Origin: Entonaema liquescens | Taxonomy: Eukaryota > Ascomycota > Sordariomycetes > Xylariales > Xylariaceae | Reading direction: 5' to 3' | Assembly (NCBI GenBank): GCA_902805475.1 | Contig: CADCSX010000023.1 | Coordinates: forward strand, 1,054,001-1,118,000 | Length of the DNA: 64,000 nt | In this document: positions 23,954 through 34,967 of the stretch, in pieces | Numbering within the stretch: the first letter of the stretch is position 1 | Layout of the letters: each line of letters begins with the position of its first letter | Program-made: the position numbers and the translations under genes | The notes under the pieces: generated by a model | The model's database searches: none | What the model was told of the DNA's origin: nothing | What the model saw: the letters and a program-made list of their open reading frames with translations, nothing else

Positions 23954-25815
23954 CTACATAAACATGCCGACTATTAGGACACACATTAAGGATGTGTATA
24001 CGCCTACTGCGGTTAACCTCACGCCGGAAGAGTCAGGGGCAGCCGTGTTGCTCGGTGCGGAGTCTGTCGGCGAACTGCCAGCACCTGAACCACTAGTACC
24101 TGAGCCACCGGATGACGTGTCTGGAGTGAGACCAACTCCGGAGCCGTCTGGTGTGGAACTGGTTGGAGTGGCACCACCCGATGTAGCAGTCGCGGTAGCC
24201 GATCCGGAAGTCGACGACGAACCGCTTGGAGATGCCGTCGAGGTTCCACTGGGGCTCGCACTACTGCTGGAATCGCTGTTAGGAGCTGCCCTGGCGGCGA
24301 ATCCTGTATTTCCGGTCAGTCTCGATCGATATATCCTTGATGTATAGTCTCAAACTTACCGATTTGTTTTTTATCCATATCGAACACGCTGTAAACGTTC
24401 TTCAGGAACATATCTCCGAGAAGCCAAGCACCAGGAACGAATTCCATTCCATACACGCTGCCAAAGCAAGTTCCGGCAGTGTTAGGAGCAGTGATGAAGT
24501 CCTTCGAGGAGGCAGTGTAAGTCTTTCCGGAGAAAGAGAATGCAACTTCGCCATCGGTATCACAGGGCACAGTGTAAGTCTCGCCGTTGTCGATAGTCTT
24601 AGAGCCGGGAATCAACTTGTACAGGGCCGCAACATCGTCAGGGGGGCCAAAAACAAAGGTGGTGCCGGTGTCGATATAGGCGAGTCTACCCTTCACTCCC
24701 GCGGACTTGCCACCGAACAGTACGTCGTCCATTGGGATAGCCCAGCTGTCATCAGACTTAAGGCCAGTATACGCTATGTCGCCCGTGTACTTGGCCTTGT
24801 TCGGCGCACCAAAAGCTATTTCACCGTCGTTTGCGCCATCTGCTTTCCTGTTCAAGGCAATTCCAAACACATTGGCCTCGATCAAGTTGGCATCCTTGAG
24901 ATTGGTAAGCCACGTGCCATCGACCATGGACAATCCTAAGATACCCTCGAAGGGGAACTGGGCAAATTGGTCTGAAGTAATATTGGCGACGCCAAAGGAC
25001 ATCGTCACCTCCAAGCCCGCAATGTTGATACTGTCAGTCACGACATGCCCGCTAACTTCTCCGGAACCATAAGAAACCTGATAAATCTCTTCGCTGTCTT
25101 TATACGTCTTGGAATCGTTCGGTCCATATGTATTGTGCTTGGTGCATGCGTTAGTGGTGCAACCTGAGCCCATAACCCAGGTTGTACTAGCACCGGTATC
25201 GACAAGCATGTACATCTTCTTCCCTTCGGAGCCAAACGCAGCCTCGAGAAAATACGAGTAATCCGTTCCGTCTTGGCTAATTCCTGCAGCGTTGCTAACT
25301 GAAGGTTTATCGGCAGTATCTACATTGTAGTTATTGGCTCGGTTCTGAAGAGCCGAATCCTTGGAGGCAGAACGAGTTGGCACTTTGGAACCGTACTTGG
25401 CTGCTAGGTTTTGAGCGGCTCTTGAGACTTTGTCTTCATGGCTTTCTCTGGTCTATATAACAGTTACGTGTTAGTGCATACACAAGGCTAAGCTACCGGG
25501 AGCTCAACATACGACTGATTGTTTCGAGGTCATCTTGAATGTGACAAACCCAAGGTCCGGGTTAGAACCGCTGGATGCCTCTCGCTTTCCATAGTTATGA
25601 GTATGGGCCTTCGACTTAAACGTGACGAATCCAATATCGTTCGCAGCCTCTCTCTTTGAATCGACGTGGGTATGAGCATCTGATTTAAAAGTGACGAATC
25701 CGATATTGTTGGCTTCTCGGCTCTCCAAACCGCTAGAGCTCTGTTCCGTAGGGAGACCCTGGACAAGGGCGGAGGCCCCAAGCAAGAGCTGGAGTGATAA
25801 CCTGCTTTGATGCAT
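23954..25815 (-). CDS. GPI-type secreted aspartyl protease with Kex2-like repeat propeptide
   Basis: Pepsin-family (A1) endoprotease of the yapsin/GPI type. Three exons: 25815-25513, 25452-24360 and 24303-23954, 581 residues. Residues 1-20 form a signal peptide ending ALVQG. Residues 31-94 hold three copies of [I/L]GFVTFK (38-44, 61-67, 88-94). AHTH follows the first two copies (47-50, 70-73), and KREA precedes the second and third (54-57, 77-80); KR is a Kex2 site. The catalytic domain has both active-site triads, VDTGASTTW (D186) and YIDTGTTF (D362), with the flap YGSGEVSG between. The C-terminal exon encodes a Ser/Thr/Gly-rich stalk and a hydrophobic end (VGVYTSLMCVLIVGMFM), as in GPI-anchored proteins. 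It probably acts at the plasma membrane or wall. Introns are 60 and 56 nt; the first contains CACTAAC. Confidence 0.93.
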
Positions 25816-28326
25816 GTTGGAGATTTCCGCAACGTTCTTCTCGACTCGAAATTACCAAAGACCCTCGGTTTTCGGTCTGAATTGGTTGCTGTACTTGAAT
25901 GATAGCAAATTACGCCAACGCACACATTCGGATCCAATACCGCGTAGCTAATTGGGACAAGGAAAGCTTGCTGGGAATAGTAGCGAAGTGCTACAAAGCC
26001 AATTGGGTCCTCGAGGTAGTATACTCTGGCAATTTACAGCTCAAGAGTACCAGACTCTCTGGTCTAGATATTATGATATTAGATATTAAGAGAGTGTATC
26101 GTTGATAAACCACCAGAGAGCTAAGAAAGAAAAAGAAAAAGAAAATGGCTGAAAAGGAAAAGCCAGGAAGAGAAGGTTGTCCGTGGAGAGTAGATACAAG
26201 GCACGTAGGGTTTCGTGAGAGTATTCGATATGTCGATATGGAATTCCAAAACAAGTGCGCCACCGAGAGAAACACGTTTGATAAATAAGACAGGTAGAGA
26301 ATTCCAAGCAGGCCGCCCCGGTCTATTTCAGCGAAAAGAGAGGAAACCAAAAAAGATCGGGTATGTGGCAGTGAAACAAAGACGACGACACAAGCCAACA
26401 ATAAGAAAAGTAGATATCAGACGGCTGTGGAGAAGGTAAGAAGTGTGAATAACTAGTGGAGGTCGGCAAACACGGAGGAGGAAGGGAAAGTTAACGATTC
26501 CCTCTCCCCTCGAACCCCCCCCTCGACCCCTGCAGTCATCAGGCTCAGTATCTTGGCCTTCCTGCTGGTTGGCTTTCCTGATGAGGATAGCGTTAGGACT
26601 ATGGGATAGATACCAAGGCCGGGTACGTTACTTGTCAGGCTTGTTCGGTTGTCAGATAGCCGGAAGCTATCCACTTCTTCCAGGGTTATTCTGTTATTTC
26701 ACTCATGTCTCCCATCTTTCTCCATGTCTATCTTCAAAATGATCAATCGGATTAGCACTAGGGGCACACAAACGCTCAAGGGACAATCCTTGTTAACCAG
26801 GGGCTCAGCAGAGATAGCGCCATTGGTGGACGCACGGCTATTTAATATACTTATAGATAACATTGGAATGCCAATACGACTATGGCGTTATCCAAGTACC
26901 TATAAAGTAGTTCCTTATTATAGTGATCTGCTTGGGAAATTGGGTTTTCTTCCAAGCTGGTCGATGATTGGTCCGTCTTTACTACGAAGTAGAATCTTTT
27001 TTGTTTTACGGCGCAGAATCGTTCGTGAAGTTCTAGTCTAACCTAAGTTCTTTGCAGCCTCGAGGCCTCTTTTCGATGCTTTGTGCTATATCCCTTCCGG
27101 CTCTGCCACAACATAATTAGAAAACCACCTCGTAAACCTGCGTCAAAGTGCTTTTGCTGTTGGTAATGTAATTGGCGCCACTATGTCGCTTGGCTTGGGA
27201 AAAGTGACTGATAACAGAGCCTACAGTATGCAGTAATGTAAAATACGACCTCGGCGATACACATAAACCCCATACAACGCCAGGACGCTTAGGATAGAGC
27301 TACATAGATTGCTTGCAGGGATCCACATCAATGGCCCCATGTGGAGTTCGGACTGAACGGGTATTGATGAGCAGCCAAGAAGCCGCTTGAGTCTGGAGAT
27401 CCTTGACATTGGAAGTCATTTACGCGGATCGTGTCCTTGCCAACCTGGTATTCAAATCTCACATTGGTTGTTAATTTGTGGCCCACAAGAGCTGATCAAG
27501 ACGATCAGGGCGCCTCAAGAAACCTAAACTAAAGGGTTAACTCTTTGATAAAGTAAGTCAAGGTTACGTATCTGCGTATGTTGGAATAGAAAAATAGGCG
27601 TCAAGTTCTAGTTTAGCATCAAGCTGAGACTAGTCTCGGTTGACACGAGGTAGCCGAGTCAAAGGCCAACCACGTAAAGCGGTAGAGGCCGGAGCTTGGC
27701 GTCGTTAGCACCAAGCCGTCATTCCAATTATTATCAACCGCTTGAAAAAACTTCCGTTGGCTTGGGCGTGCTTTCAGCCACTTCGTGGTATGACGGGTTG
27801 GAAGCTCAGATCTCTGTCAAACCTTACAATAGGATCGGATCTCGATCACGGCCAAGAAGTCTCAGATTTCTGATGTTGGCGGTTCAGTACCCAAAATGTA
27901 AGGTGATGGGATAATTATAGGACAAAAAGCGTCTTGTGCTATGCACGTTGTAGCAGGACTAAGCCCCTGCGTCAGCCTACTACGGAGCTTGGACCTATCA
28001 GCGTCGTCGCTTGTCGACTGCCGAGCCACGTTCTAGCTATTTGGTACAAAGGCCTTCGTCAGCCGCTGTCTGGATAAGCTATGTATGTGCAACTGATGAG
28101 CCTCAACTTGAAGCAATTGACCATCCTATTTCGTGCATTACGAGAAGGAAGGGCGGAAGCAAGGGCGGGAAGGAACTCAAGGGCATATAACTTCTAGACT
28201 GGCCGTTTCAGTCTCTTGATTGTCTATTATTAGGTTTTTGTTCTCACAAGCAGTGATATGCTGACAGCATCGATACTGAGGCCTCTATTTCCCAACGGTT
28301 GGTAGCTTTGCTGGACCAATTCGGAC
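25816..28326. other. 2.5-kb intergenic region, no gene recognised
   Basis: Contains the aspartyl protease promoter and unassigned DNA. A 130-codon plus-strand ORF at 26649-27041 has no recognised motif and looks fortuitous. No terminal repeats, transposase motifs or RNA genes seen. Confidence 0.4.
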
Positions 28327-29340
28327 TCATTCCGCCATTTTGGACCCCGTTAGAGGGCGATACTTTTCGCACCAACGTCGTGCGCTATCCAACGTTCTCC
28401 ACTGGCTACTGCTCTCCGGCGTTATGGAAGCGAGCCTTTTATTTACGGCCAAAAATGACTCGAGTTGTTGATCACTAATGAGTTCCACCATCGCCATAGT
28501 GCGCAGAAATATCCAGACGGACTCGCTTATCCAGCGTAACGAGCCAGTAATATCCAGGACTTCTGCGAAAACGGCCGAGCCGAGCCTGCGACGGTTTTCT
28601 TTGTCCTCGATTCTACTTATAGTATAGGCAAGAAAACTCCAACTAGAGATATCGGTATGATTCTTCAAGCAAAACTCTTTAACATCAGCAACCATAGGGT
28701 TAGCTAGTCTTGGATCACGGTCCACTAAGAATCGAGCGTGGTGCCAGGCAGGATAATTGCGAGGATGCCGGATTCCCGCTATCATGACAATATTCTTGAC
28801 ATCATGGTTTAAGTCCACAACCACATTGTGACTTATGAATAGGTGGAGTAACCAGCGACGGTGCGACCAAAGAGTAGGTGATTTGGCATGCCGGTACAGC
28901 CTTGACGTGAGAAGGCTGTCCACAAACTGCTTTTCTCGTCTTAATGCCAGCTCATCTGTCTCGCCAGTTCCTAGTGATAATATGAGCAGTCGTTTTCGGG
29001 TATTAGCGGCCGTCAGATGCTCCGGGTCCATAAGCAATAGCACAGCTGTTGCAGCAATCACATCATTGCGATTGAGTGTGTTGTCTGTATGGTAAGCCTG
29101 CAGCAATTGGCGAGCAACGAAGAATGCCTGAGTTAGTCTAAGCTTAGGAATCGCTACAGCCGAGCCATCCCTAAGGTAATTGACCCCTGGTTGTAGAGGA
29201 TGACTTCTCCCAAGAAATTCTATCTCCAGCAATTCATTTTCTGGTAGCTTCGTGAGAATCGTCGAGATGTCCTTGTACACCTGATTATGATCATCGGCTT
29301 TCAAGTGAGCTAAAAGGTCTTTATCCAGCGAACGGGACAT
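28327..29340 (-). CDS. Protein prenyltransferase alpha-subunit repeat protein (PTAR1-like)
   Basis: Intronless, 337 residues. Two PPTA repeats are clear: LWSHRRWLL at residues 157-165 and YPAWHHARF at 196-204. A third, degenerate one may lie near ISSWSFLAYTIS. These helical repeats form the alpha subunits of farnesyl-, geranylgeranyl- and Rab geranylgeranyl-transferases. This protein is divergent from the catalytic alpha subunits, having fewer canonical repeats, and resembles the PTAR1-type family. PTAR1 in animals is reported to act in Rab geranylgeranylation; extending that role here is inference. It is divergent from GET1, with start codons 478 bp apart. Confidence 0.8.
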   Translation of the reverse strand: MSRSLDKDLLAHLKADDHNQVYKDISTILTKLPENELLEIEFLGRSHPLQPGVNYLRDGSAVAIPKLRLTQAFFVARQLLQAYHTDNTLNRNDVIAATAVLLLMDPEHLTAANTRKRLLILSLGTGETDELALRREKQFVDSLLTSRLYRHAKSPTLWSHRRWLLHLFISHNVVVDLNHDVKNIVMIAGIRHPRNYPAWHHARFLVDRDPRLANPMVADVKEFCLKNHTDISSWSFLAYTISRIEDKENRRRLGSAVFAEVLDITGSLRWISESVWIFLRTMAMVELISDQQLESFLAVNKRLASITPESSSQWRTLDSARRWCEKYRPLTGSKMAE

Positions 29341-29817
29341 TGTAAATGTGAGCCACTGTTAGCCAGCCATGGGATTGCTTCATAGGGTAAGTAGGTATAT
29401 AGATGGTAACCATTTATGCAGCCCTAAATACCATATTACTTAAGTGAATCATACATGGCAAACCATCCATGGTTCTAGAAGCTGGATAATATATACATGT
29501 CTGGGCATGTAAATATGTAATATGTACTATGAAGATGGAACAAGGAACAGCGAATATAAAGTGGGAGGAGAAACATGCCTTGTGATCTCGAGGTTGATAG
29601 TGGGGCGATATATTTTAAAGGAATAATATTCTTTAAGTGCATCCATAATCGTTGTAAGGCATTAAACTAAACCTCATAAGGTTCAAGGCCGCATTATCGG
29701 ATAGGCCACGAATTTAAAGCTTTCTACTTTAGGTAGTCCCAAGTCTTCCCGTGCCAAACTTGTCCATTGTGACGTTATCCCATTTAACTCAAGAGAAGCA
29801 GTGGTACTCGAGACGAA
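29341..29817. promoter_or_regulatory. Bidirectional promoter region PTAR1-like / GET1
   Basis: 477-bp gap between divergently transcribed genes. No ORF. No specific operator recognised. Confidence 0.4.
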
Positions 29818-30602
29818 ATGATATCCGTATTGCTCCTGGTTTTCCTAGTCGAGGTCGGTGTTCATCTAGTGAACACCGTCGGCGCTGCGACGATAAATAA
29901 TATAGTAAGTTAATTCTCCGAACAGGCCAGGGTAGCTTCATCGAATAGCTGACCGCGATATATAGCTATGGAACATATACCTGACCCTCCCGACCGAATT
30001 CTCGAAGCAGGTAGCGGAAAAGAAGACGTTACAAAAAGAATATCTTACGATCCGCCGCGACCTGAATGCTACGAGCAGCCAGGACCAGTTTGCGAAATGG
30101 GCGAAGCTCCGAAGACAGCACGATAAGCTGTTGGAACAGCTAGAGAAGATGAGTTCGTTCTTCCCCTAAACACAAAAGTTACCTATGGATAGTAGGAGAT
30201 GATGAAGTTAACCGATTGATATTTAAAGAGACCTCTCACGAAAGCGCCAAAACGAAGTTCGATAGTACCATCAATATTCTACGTTGGTTAGCGACATCGG
30301 GATTGAAGTTCCTCCTCCCTTTCTGGTACGCAAAAGAACCCATGTTCTGGCTCCCGCACGGCTGGTTCCCATACTACGCCGAGTGGATTTTGTCCTTCCC
30401 ACGAGCCCCTGTGGGCAGCGTTAGTATCGCATCGTGGCAGACAGCCTGTGCCGGAGTGGTCTTATTGGTGAGCGATACTATTGCAGCGATTCTAGGACTG
30501 GTACTAGGTGCGAAGATGGCAGAGAAACAACCAGTCAAAGTGGGCGCAGAGAAGGGACCTATACCAAAGTCACAGGAAGCAAAGGCTAAGAAGGATTCAT
30601 AA
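29818..30602 (+). CDS. get1: Guided-entry-of-TA-proteins receptor subunit Get1 (WRB)
   Basis: ER-membrane receptor subunit that, with Get2, accepts tail-anchored proteins from the Get3 ATPase. Three exons: 29818-29904, 29966-30152 and 30229-30602, 215 residues. TM1 begins at once (MISVLLLVFLVEVGVHLVNT). The cytosolic coiled coil that contacts Get3 follows (FSKQVAEKKTLQKEYLTIRR to HDKLLEQLEKM), then two C-terminal membrane segments (TSGLKFLLPFWYAKEP and WQTACAGVVLLVSDTIAAIL) and a Lys-rich tail. The length matches fungal Get1 (about 210-220). The second donor (GTTCGT) is non-consensus, but the joined frame gives SHESAKTKFD, the expected coiled-coil continuation. The second intron could therefore be off by a few codons. 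Confidence 0.9.
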
Positions 30603-31461
30603 TGATTGAGGTTACATAGAGGTTAGGTTAGGTTAGGTTGCGTTACGTTATGGGCTATTGCTTAATCGACTAATAGTAGATATGGGATATGTCTCTCATC
30701 TAAATTTGACGCAGAGTTTTTCATCGCGGAATGCTAGGAACTCTGTAACACGATTGAGATGACTCTTGGCAGAGTACTTTGGGTCGCTCTAGGCAGCATA
30801 TTGACTCTGACGACCATTGAGGAAAAGATCGTTAAAGCTTCGAAAGTGCCAATAATACATTGTAGTTCTCTTACCCTGAATCATTCTTGAATAATACCCA
30901 GGTATTACAGTGATATACAACTCAGAACCCAAGAGACGATATCGTCTATAGAACCGAGATGATGGATGATATGCAGTAAACATTCCGTATAATTCACCGT
31001 TATAGGTCCAATTCCTAGATCCAGTTTATACGCGCACTTGTGACTCGCATATTGTCCTGTCATGAAGATAGGTTGATAGAGGTTGAGGAAAATAAAAAAT
31101 TATAAATTTTCTGAATGCACCGCGAAATTTGAATCGAAATAAAGAAGTGGGTATAAAACCTATGGACCTATCAGAAGCTTAAACTCACTAGTCTCTTACG
31201 CCACAGTTAAATATACATAGGTACATCAGAATGTACTGTCTGTCCTGATTAACTGCGTCATGTACAAGTACAAACGGCCTGTCACTTTGACATCGAAAAC
31301 TACCTTAACATCTGGTTCATATATCATCTGGCCAAACTGACCTTCGAACCTACGAAATAACTTTCCTGTCTAGGTACATAGGGAATCCTTATACGAAACC
31401 TATCTTCCACATATACTGGCGGCATGATCAGAATACATCTAGCCAGATAGCAAAAGACACA
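30603..31461. other. Intergenic with a short GGTTA repeat
   Basis: A pentamer GGTTA repeat at 30621-30639 lies just after the GET1 stop. The rest is AT-rich with no gene recognised. The right end is the promoter of the membrane gene at 31462. Confidence 0.45.
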
Positions 31462-32628
31462 ATGGCGATTCCTTGGGGGACGTGAGTTGAACACCACCAG
31501 TTGAATACCAACCTACCTTATATATATATATGGGTATATATCTACACCTAAGATACAGAAACTAACATACACACCGTCTTTAGGATAAAGTCCCTCCTCA
31601 TATTCTTCGGGCCTATGCTTCTGCCCAAAGCCATAAACTACTACCGCTCCGTCCGCAATGCGCCCCTCGCCGCCGGCGTCTCGGTACAACCTCTTCCACC
31701 CCAAGCCCTGCGCGCCATCTCCGCGCTCATCACCGGCGGCCTCGTCCTGCTCATCGGGGCTTTCCCTCTCTTCTCTCCCGAGAACATCTTCGTGCGAACC
31801 CAATCTCGCCTGCAAATCCCCACCGACGTCCTATTCAACCGTCTCGCGTCTCTCCGGCCTCTTACCCCCGCCGACGACGCTCTTCGCACCCGCTTCGTAA
31901 ACCTCGAGTCGAGGCTACTGTACCTCCAGTTCGGCCCAGACGTCCTCGCCACCTGCCCCTTCTGCTCCTCCGACGACCCCCGCTCCTACTTCTACTATGC
32001 CCTCCCGCCCTCCTCGCCCCGCACCTCGTCAACCTCGTGCTCGCCTCCCTCGCCACCTCCGAACTCCTATCCGCCTCCTACGGGGCCCCTGGCGCGCCAC
32101 CGCCGCCGTCGCCAGCGGCCTCGGCGCCGCGCTCGATATATACCTAACCAACTCGTACAACTACCAGGCCAACGCGCGCGCGACGCGGCTCGCCGACCTC
32201 GATCCGTTCTTCTGGTCGTCGCGCACCGCGCGCCTGCTCGGCTCGCCGCCCTCGACTTCCTGCTCGCGTATTTAGTTTTCCTGTCGAGCACGAACCGGGC
32301 GTTCGTCGCGCGACCGAGCGCCGTCGCCCGCGTCGAGGCTGTCGCCAGACTGCTGCAGGGGACCAAGGGGCGGCTGAATGCCGTGGGCATCGTGAAGAAC
32401 ACGGCGAACAGGGACGAGGAGCTGCGCGCGCGCAGCCAGGCGTATTGGCGGCACGAGGGGGTTGTGATGCGCGAGGTCATGGAGGACCGCGAGGTGGTCG
32501 AGGGCGTGAATGATGCGCTGCTGAATCGCATCGACATGGCGGATATTACGAGGGACGCGGATGCGTATGCGCTGAATGTCCTGCCGAAGTTGGAGGAGGC
32601 AGTTACGGAAGAGATGGTTGTGGGATAG
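31462..32628 (+). CDS. Conserved fungal membrane protein, middle scrambled by three frameshifts
   Basis: Two exons: 31462-31481 (20 nt, MAIPWG plus AC) and 31584-32628, joined by a GTGAGT...TTTAG intron. The N-terminus gives KSLLIFFGPMLLPKAINYYR, then TM RAISALITGGLVLLIGAF and RTQSRLQIPTDVLFNRLASL. It continues NLESRLLYLQFGPDVLATCP and a CPFCSSDDP motif. From about 32003 to 32243 the open frame becomes Arg/Pro-rich nonsense. The natural continuation is spread over two other frames: ALLAPHLVNLVLASLATSEL, then WRATAAVASGLGAALDIYLT and DPFFWSSRTARLLGS. The first frame resumes at AALDFLLAYLVFLSSTNRAF. Three single-base deletions (near 32004, 32087 and 32243) sum to a whole codon and keep the ORF open. 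As written the product is 354 aa; corrected it would be about 355 with four or more membrane segments. Function unknown. Confidence 0.7.
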
Positions 32629-33135
32629 CGAAAGGGGCTAGATTAGATGATTTGTATACCTAAGGTAGATTCATGTATGGATAATACGGAATTGGGTTCA
32701 TTTTTAGACGTATCCTAGAATTTGGGTATTATCAGAGACGTGATAGATTGATTACGTGAATGTATACCTATGGTTATCTCAACTTAAGACAAGCTCTTCA
32801 AGGCTAAGATTCTTCAGACGGGTTTACGTACGCCACCCGTAGACGTGTAGGCAAGTATGGTTGATATACAACACAGAAGAATCACTTATTTGGAAAAAGG
32901 AGTTGGGTGGGTATACGAAGGAGTAGCTGATGGCCAACAAGATCCAGATTTATTCGTTTGAATAACCTATCCTTCCTCCGAGGAACTAACTGAAGTTGTT
33001 CCCTTGAACCATATCCGAGAAACGCCATCAGATGCTGCATAGTATGCTATGTGTCTTTATCAAAGCTAGCCGCAGTCGAAACGGAAAAGAGCGCATTATG
33101 ACACAGATACACGGGTAGTATTATTTACTACCTAA
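32629..33135. other. Intergenic between convergent genes
   Basis: 507 bp of 3' flanks of the membrane gene and RUD3. No feature recognised. Confidence 0.4.
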
Positions 33136-34967
33136 TTAACCACCTCGAGTCGTGCCGGCTGTGCTCGACATGCTGCCCTTCCTTGACCCTCCTGCCTGCG
33201 ATGCTTCTTCCACGCTCCGTTCCAAGAACCCGGCCCATAAGTCGGCAAGAGACTCTTTGCTGGCCGACGTCGGCGTTGTATCTGAAAAGAAGTCGGCGCT
33301 CAGAGACGGCGTACTAGGTGTTCTGTGGAACGGAGAGCTGGGGAGGCGGAGACTGTTAGTAGAAGTCCCTGGTCGCGCAAGCCCAGCCTGTTCCCTTTGT
33401 TCGTCTGTCCAATTTAAGAGGCCGGCAATAATCTGGAGGATCTGGAACTTCTTGGGATCAGAACGATCAAGGGCGAGAAATTGAAGGAAGTGATTTGTAA
33501 CAATTTGCCTAGTCATATCAAGTTAGTAATTATATCATAGGGGGCGAGACGATGAAATTTGACGGACCTATCGATGCTATCCTCAGGCTTAGTCTTCTTG
33601 AGGTATCGAAGAGCCTTCGTTAGGTGATCATTCAGCACGATAGCTTCATGTCTTAGCTTGCCAATGAGGAGGTTCTTCTCCTTGACCTCCTTTTCAAAGG
33701 GGGCAGTTCGCTCTAGCTCCTTTTGTAACGATTCCTTAACCTTTTCAGCTTCGGTTGCTCTAATGTCCGCTTCCTGGACGAGCTTCTTGAGCGCCTGGAG
33801 CTGTTCCTCGGATGTCTCAACCATTTCACGTAGTTCTTTCTTGCGGGCCTCCTGGATTTCTTGCAGTGCCCTTTGGAGACTATCCACAGCTTGAGACTGG
33901 GTATCTCGCTCGGCTGTAATTCGCTCGTAGCTTTCTCTTAGTGTAGATAGTTGCTCTTCTAGAGCAGCTGCTTTCTCAGAAAGGCTCTCTCTGATTGATC
34001 TTTCCTCCATGGCTAATACTTCCCAGTCGCCCATCGCATCCTTGGCCGCCTCTGCTTCTTCCCTTAAGTGTTGTATCTGCCGCGTCAGATCTTCTTTTTC
34101 CTTTAGCGAGTTGTGTTGAGAGAGGTTGTTTCTGCTTCGGAGGCTAGATAGCTCTCTTGTCGCATCTTGCAATTCGGTCTTGAGCTTTTCGATCTCATCT
34201 TGAAACCCTTGTGCGCCCTTTTGAAGTTCCTCATTTTGTCCTTCTAACTCTTCAATACGTTGATTTGCTTCTTCTAATTCCTCTTTTCCCCTTGCTAGTC
34301 GGGTACCAACGTTTTCTTTGATCTTCTCGACCCTACCTACGAGGGTTTGATATTGCTCCTCGACCTGCTCTTTTGCGGCTTCAGATTCTTCTAAATCCGA
34401 CTTGAGCTGGGCTGTCTCTTGGGCATGCGACTCTTGTATAGTTTCGAGCTGCTTCCGTAGTTGTTCCACCTCTGCTCGTAAAGCTTCGCGCTCTTGTGTT
34501 ATGGCGTCTAGTCTGGCACTTGTGTCTGTGGTGGATTCAGTCGTATCATTCGTGGCATTCGTAGCTGGTTCGTGGGTAGGGTGTCCATTGGTCGTAGGTA
34601 ACGTGGCATGACCATTTGCTGATTCTTTTGGTGTATTCTACCAATTCTGTTAGTACTAAACTGGCTATATAACCTGGATTCGAGGTTGATAGGGCTTACT
34701 TCTACTGCGGGTGTGTCTGGTTCGTCGGATTCGTTACCGTCATCTTCGGGACGCTCCCCGTCTTGGTTGATGTCTATGGATTTAATCCCGTCCTCGAGAG
34801 GCTTTGGCTTTGCGGTATTCTTCTTCTTTTTGTTATTCTTTTTCTTCGCACCTATATACAACCATGTTTAGTTAATATGATCACAGATTGTATTTGCAAA
34901 AACGATAACAATAAATGTTTAGAGACTAACCAGTATTTAACTGCTGCGAAGGCTCTGTAGGAGTCAT
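33136..34967 (-). CDS. rud3: Golgin Rud3 (coiled coil plus GRAB domain)
   Basis: Golgi tethering/structural protein recruited to the cis-Golgi by Arf1 through its GRIP-related Arf-binding (GRAB) domain. Four exons: 34967-34931, 34851-34700, 34637-33568 and 33508-33136, 543 residues. The short N-terminal part has a Lys/Asn-rich block (KKKNNKKKKN) and an acidic stretch. Residues from about 95 to 385 are a continuous heptad-rich coiled coil (EQLRKQLETIQE, KEELEEANQRIEELEGQNEE). The GRAB domain at about 388-463 reads KLRHEAIVLNDHLTKALRYL, then QIVTNHFLQFLALDRSDPKK and ILQIIAGLLNWTDEQREQAG. A Ser/Thr/Pro-rich tail follows. Introns are 79, 62 and 59 nt; the third lies inside the GRAB domain. Confidence 0.92.

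Noticed and set aside
26649..27041. 130-codon ORF between the aspartyl protease and PTAR1-like genes
   Set aside because: No domain, no splice continuation, composition like flanking intergenic DNA.
30621..30639. GGTTA repeat resembling an interstitial telomere
   Set aside because: The unit is five bases (GGTTA), not the fungal TTAGGG, and only about four copies.
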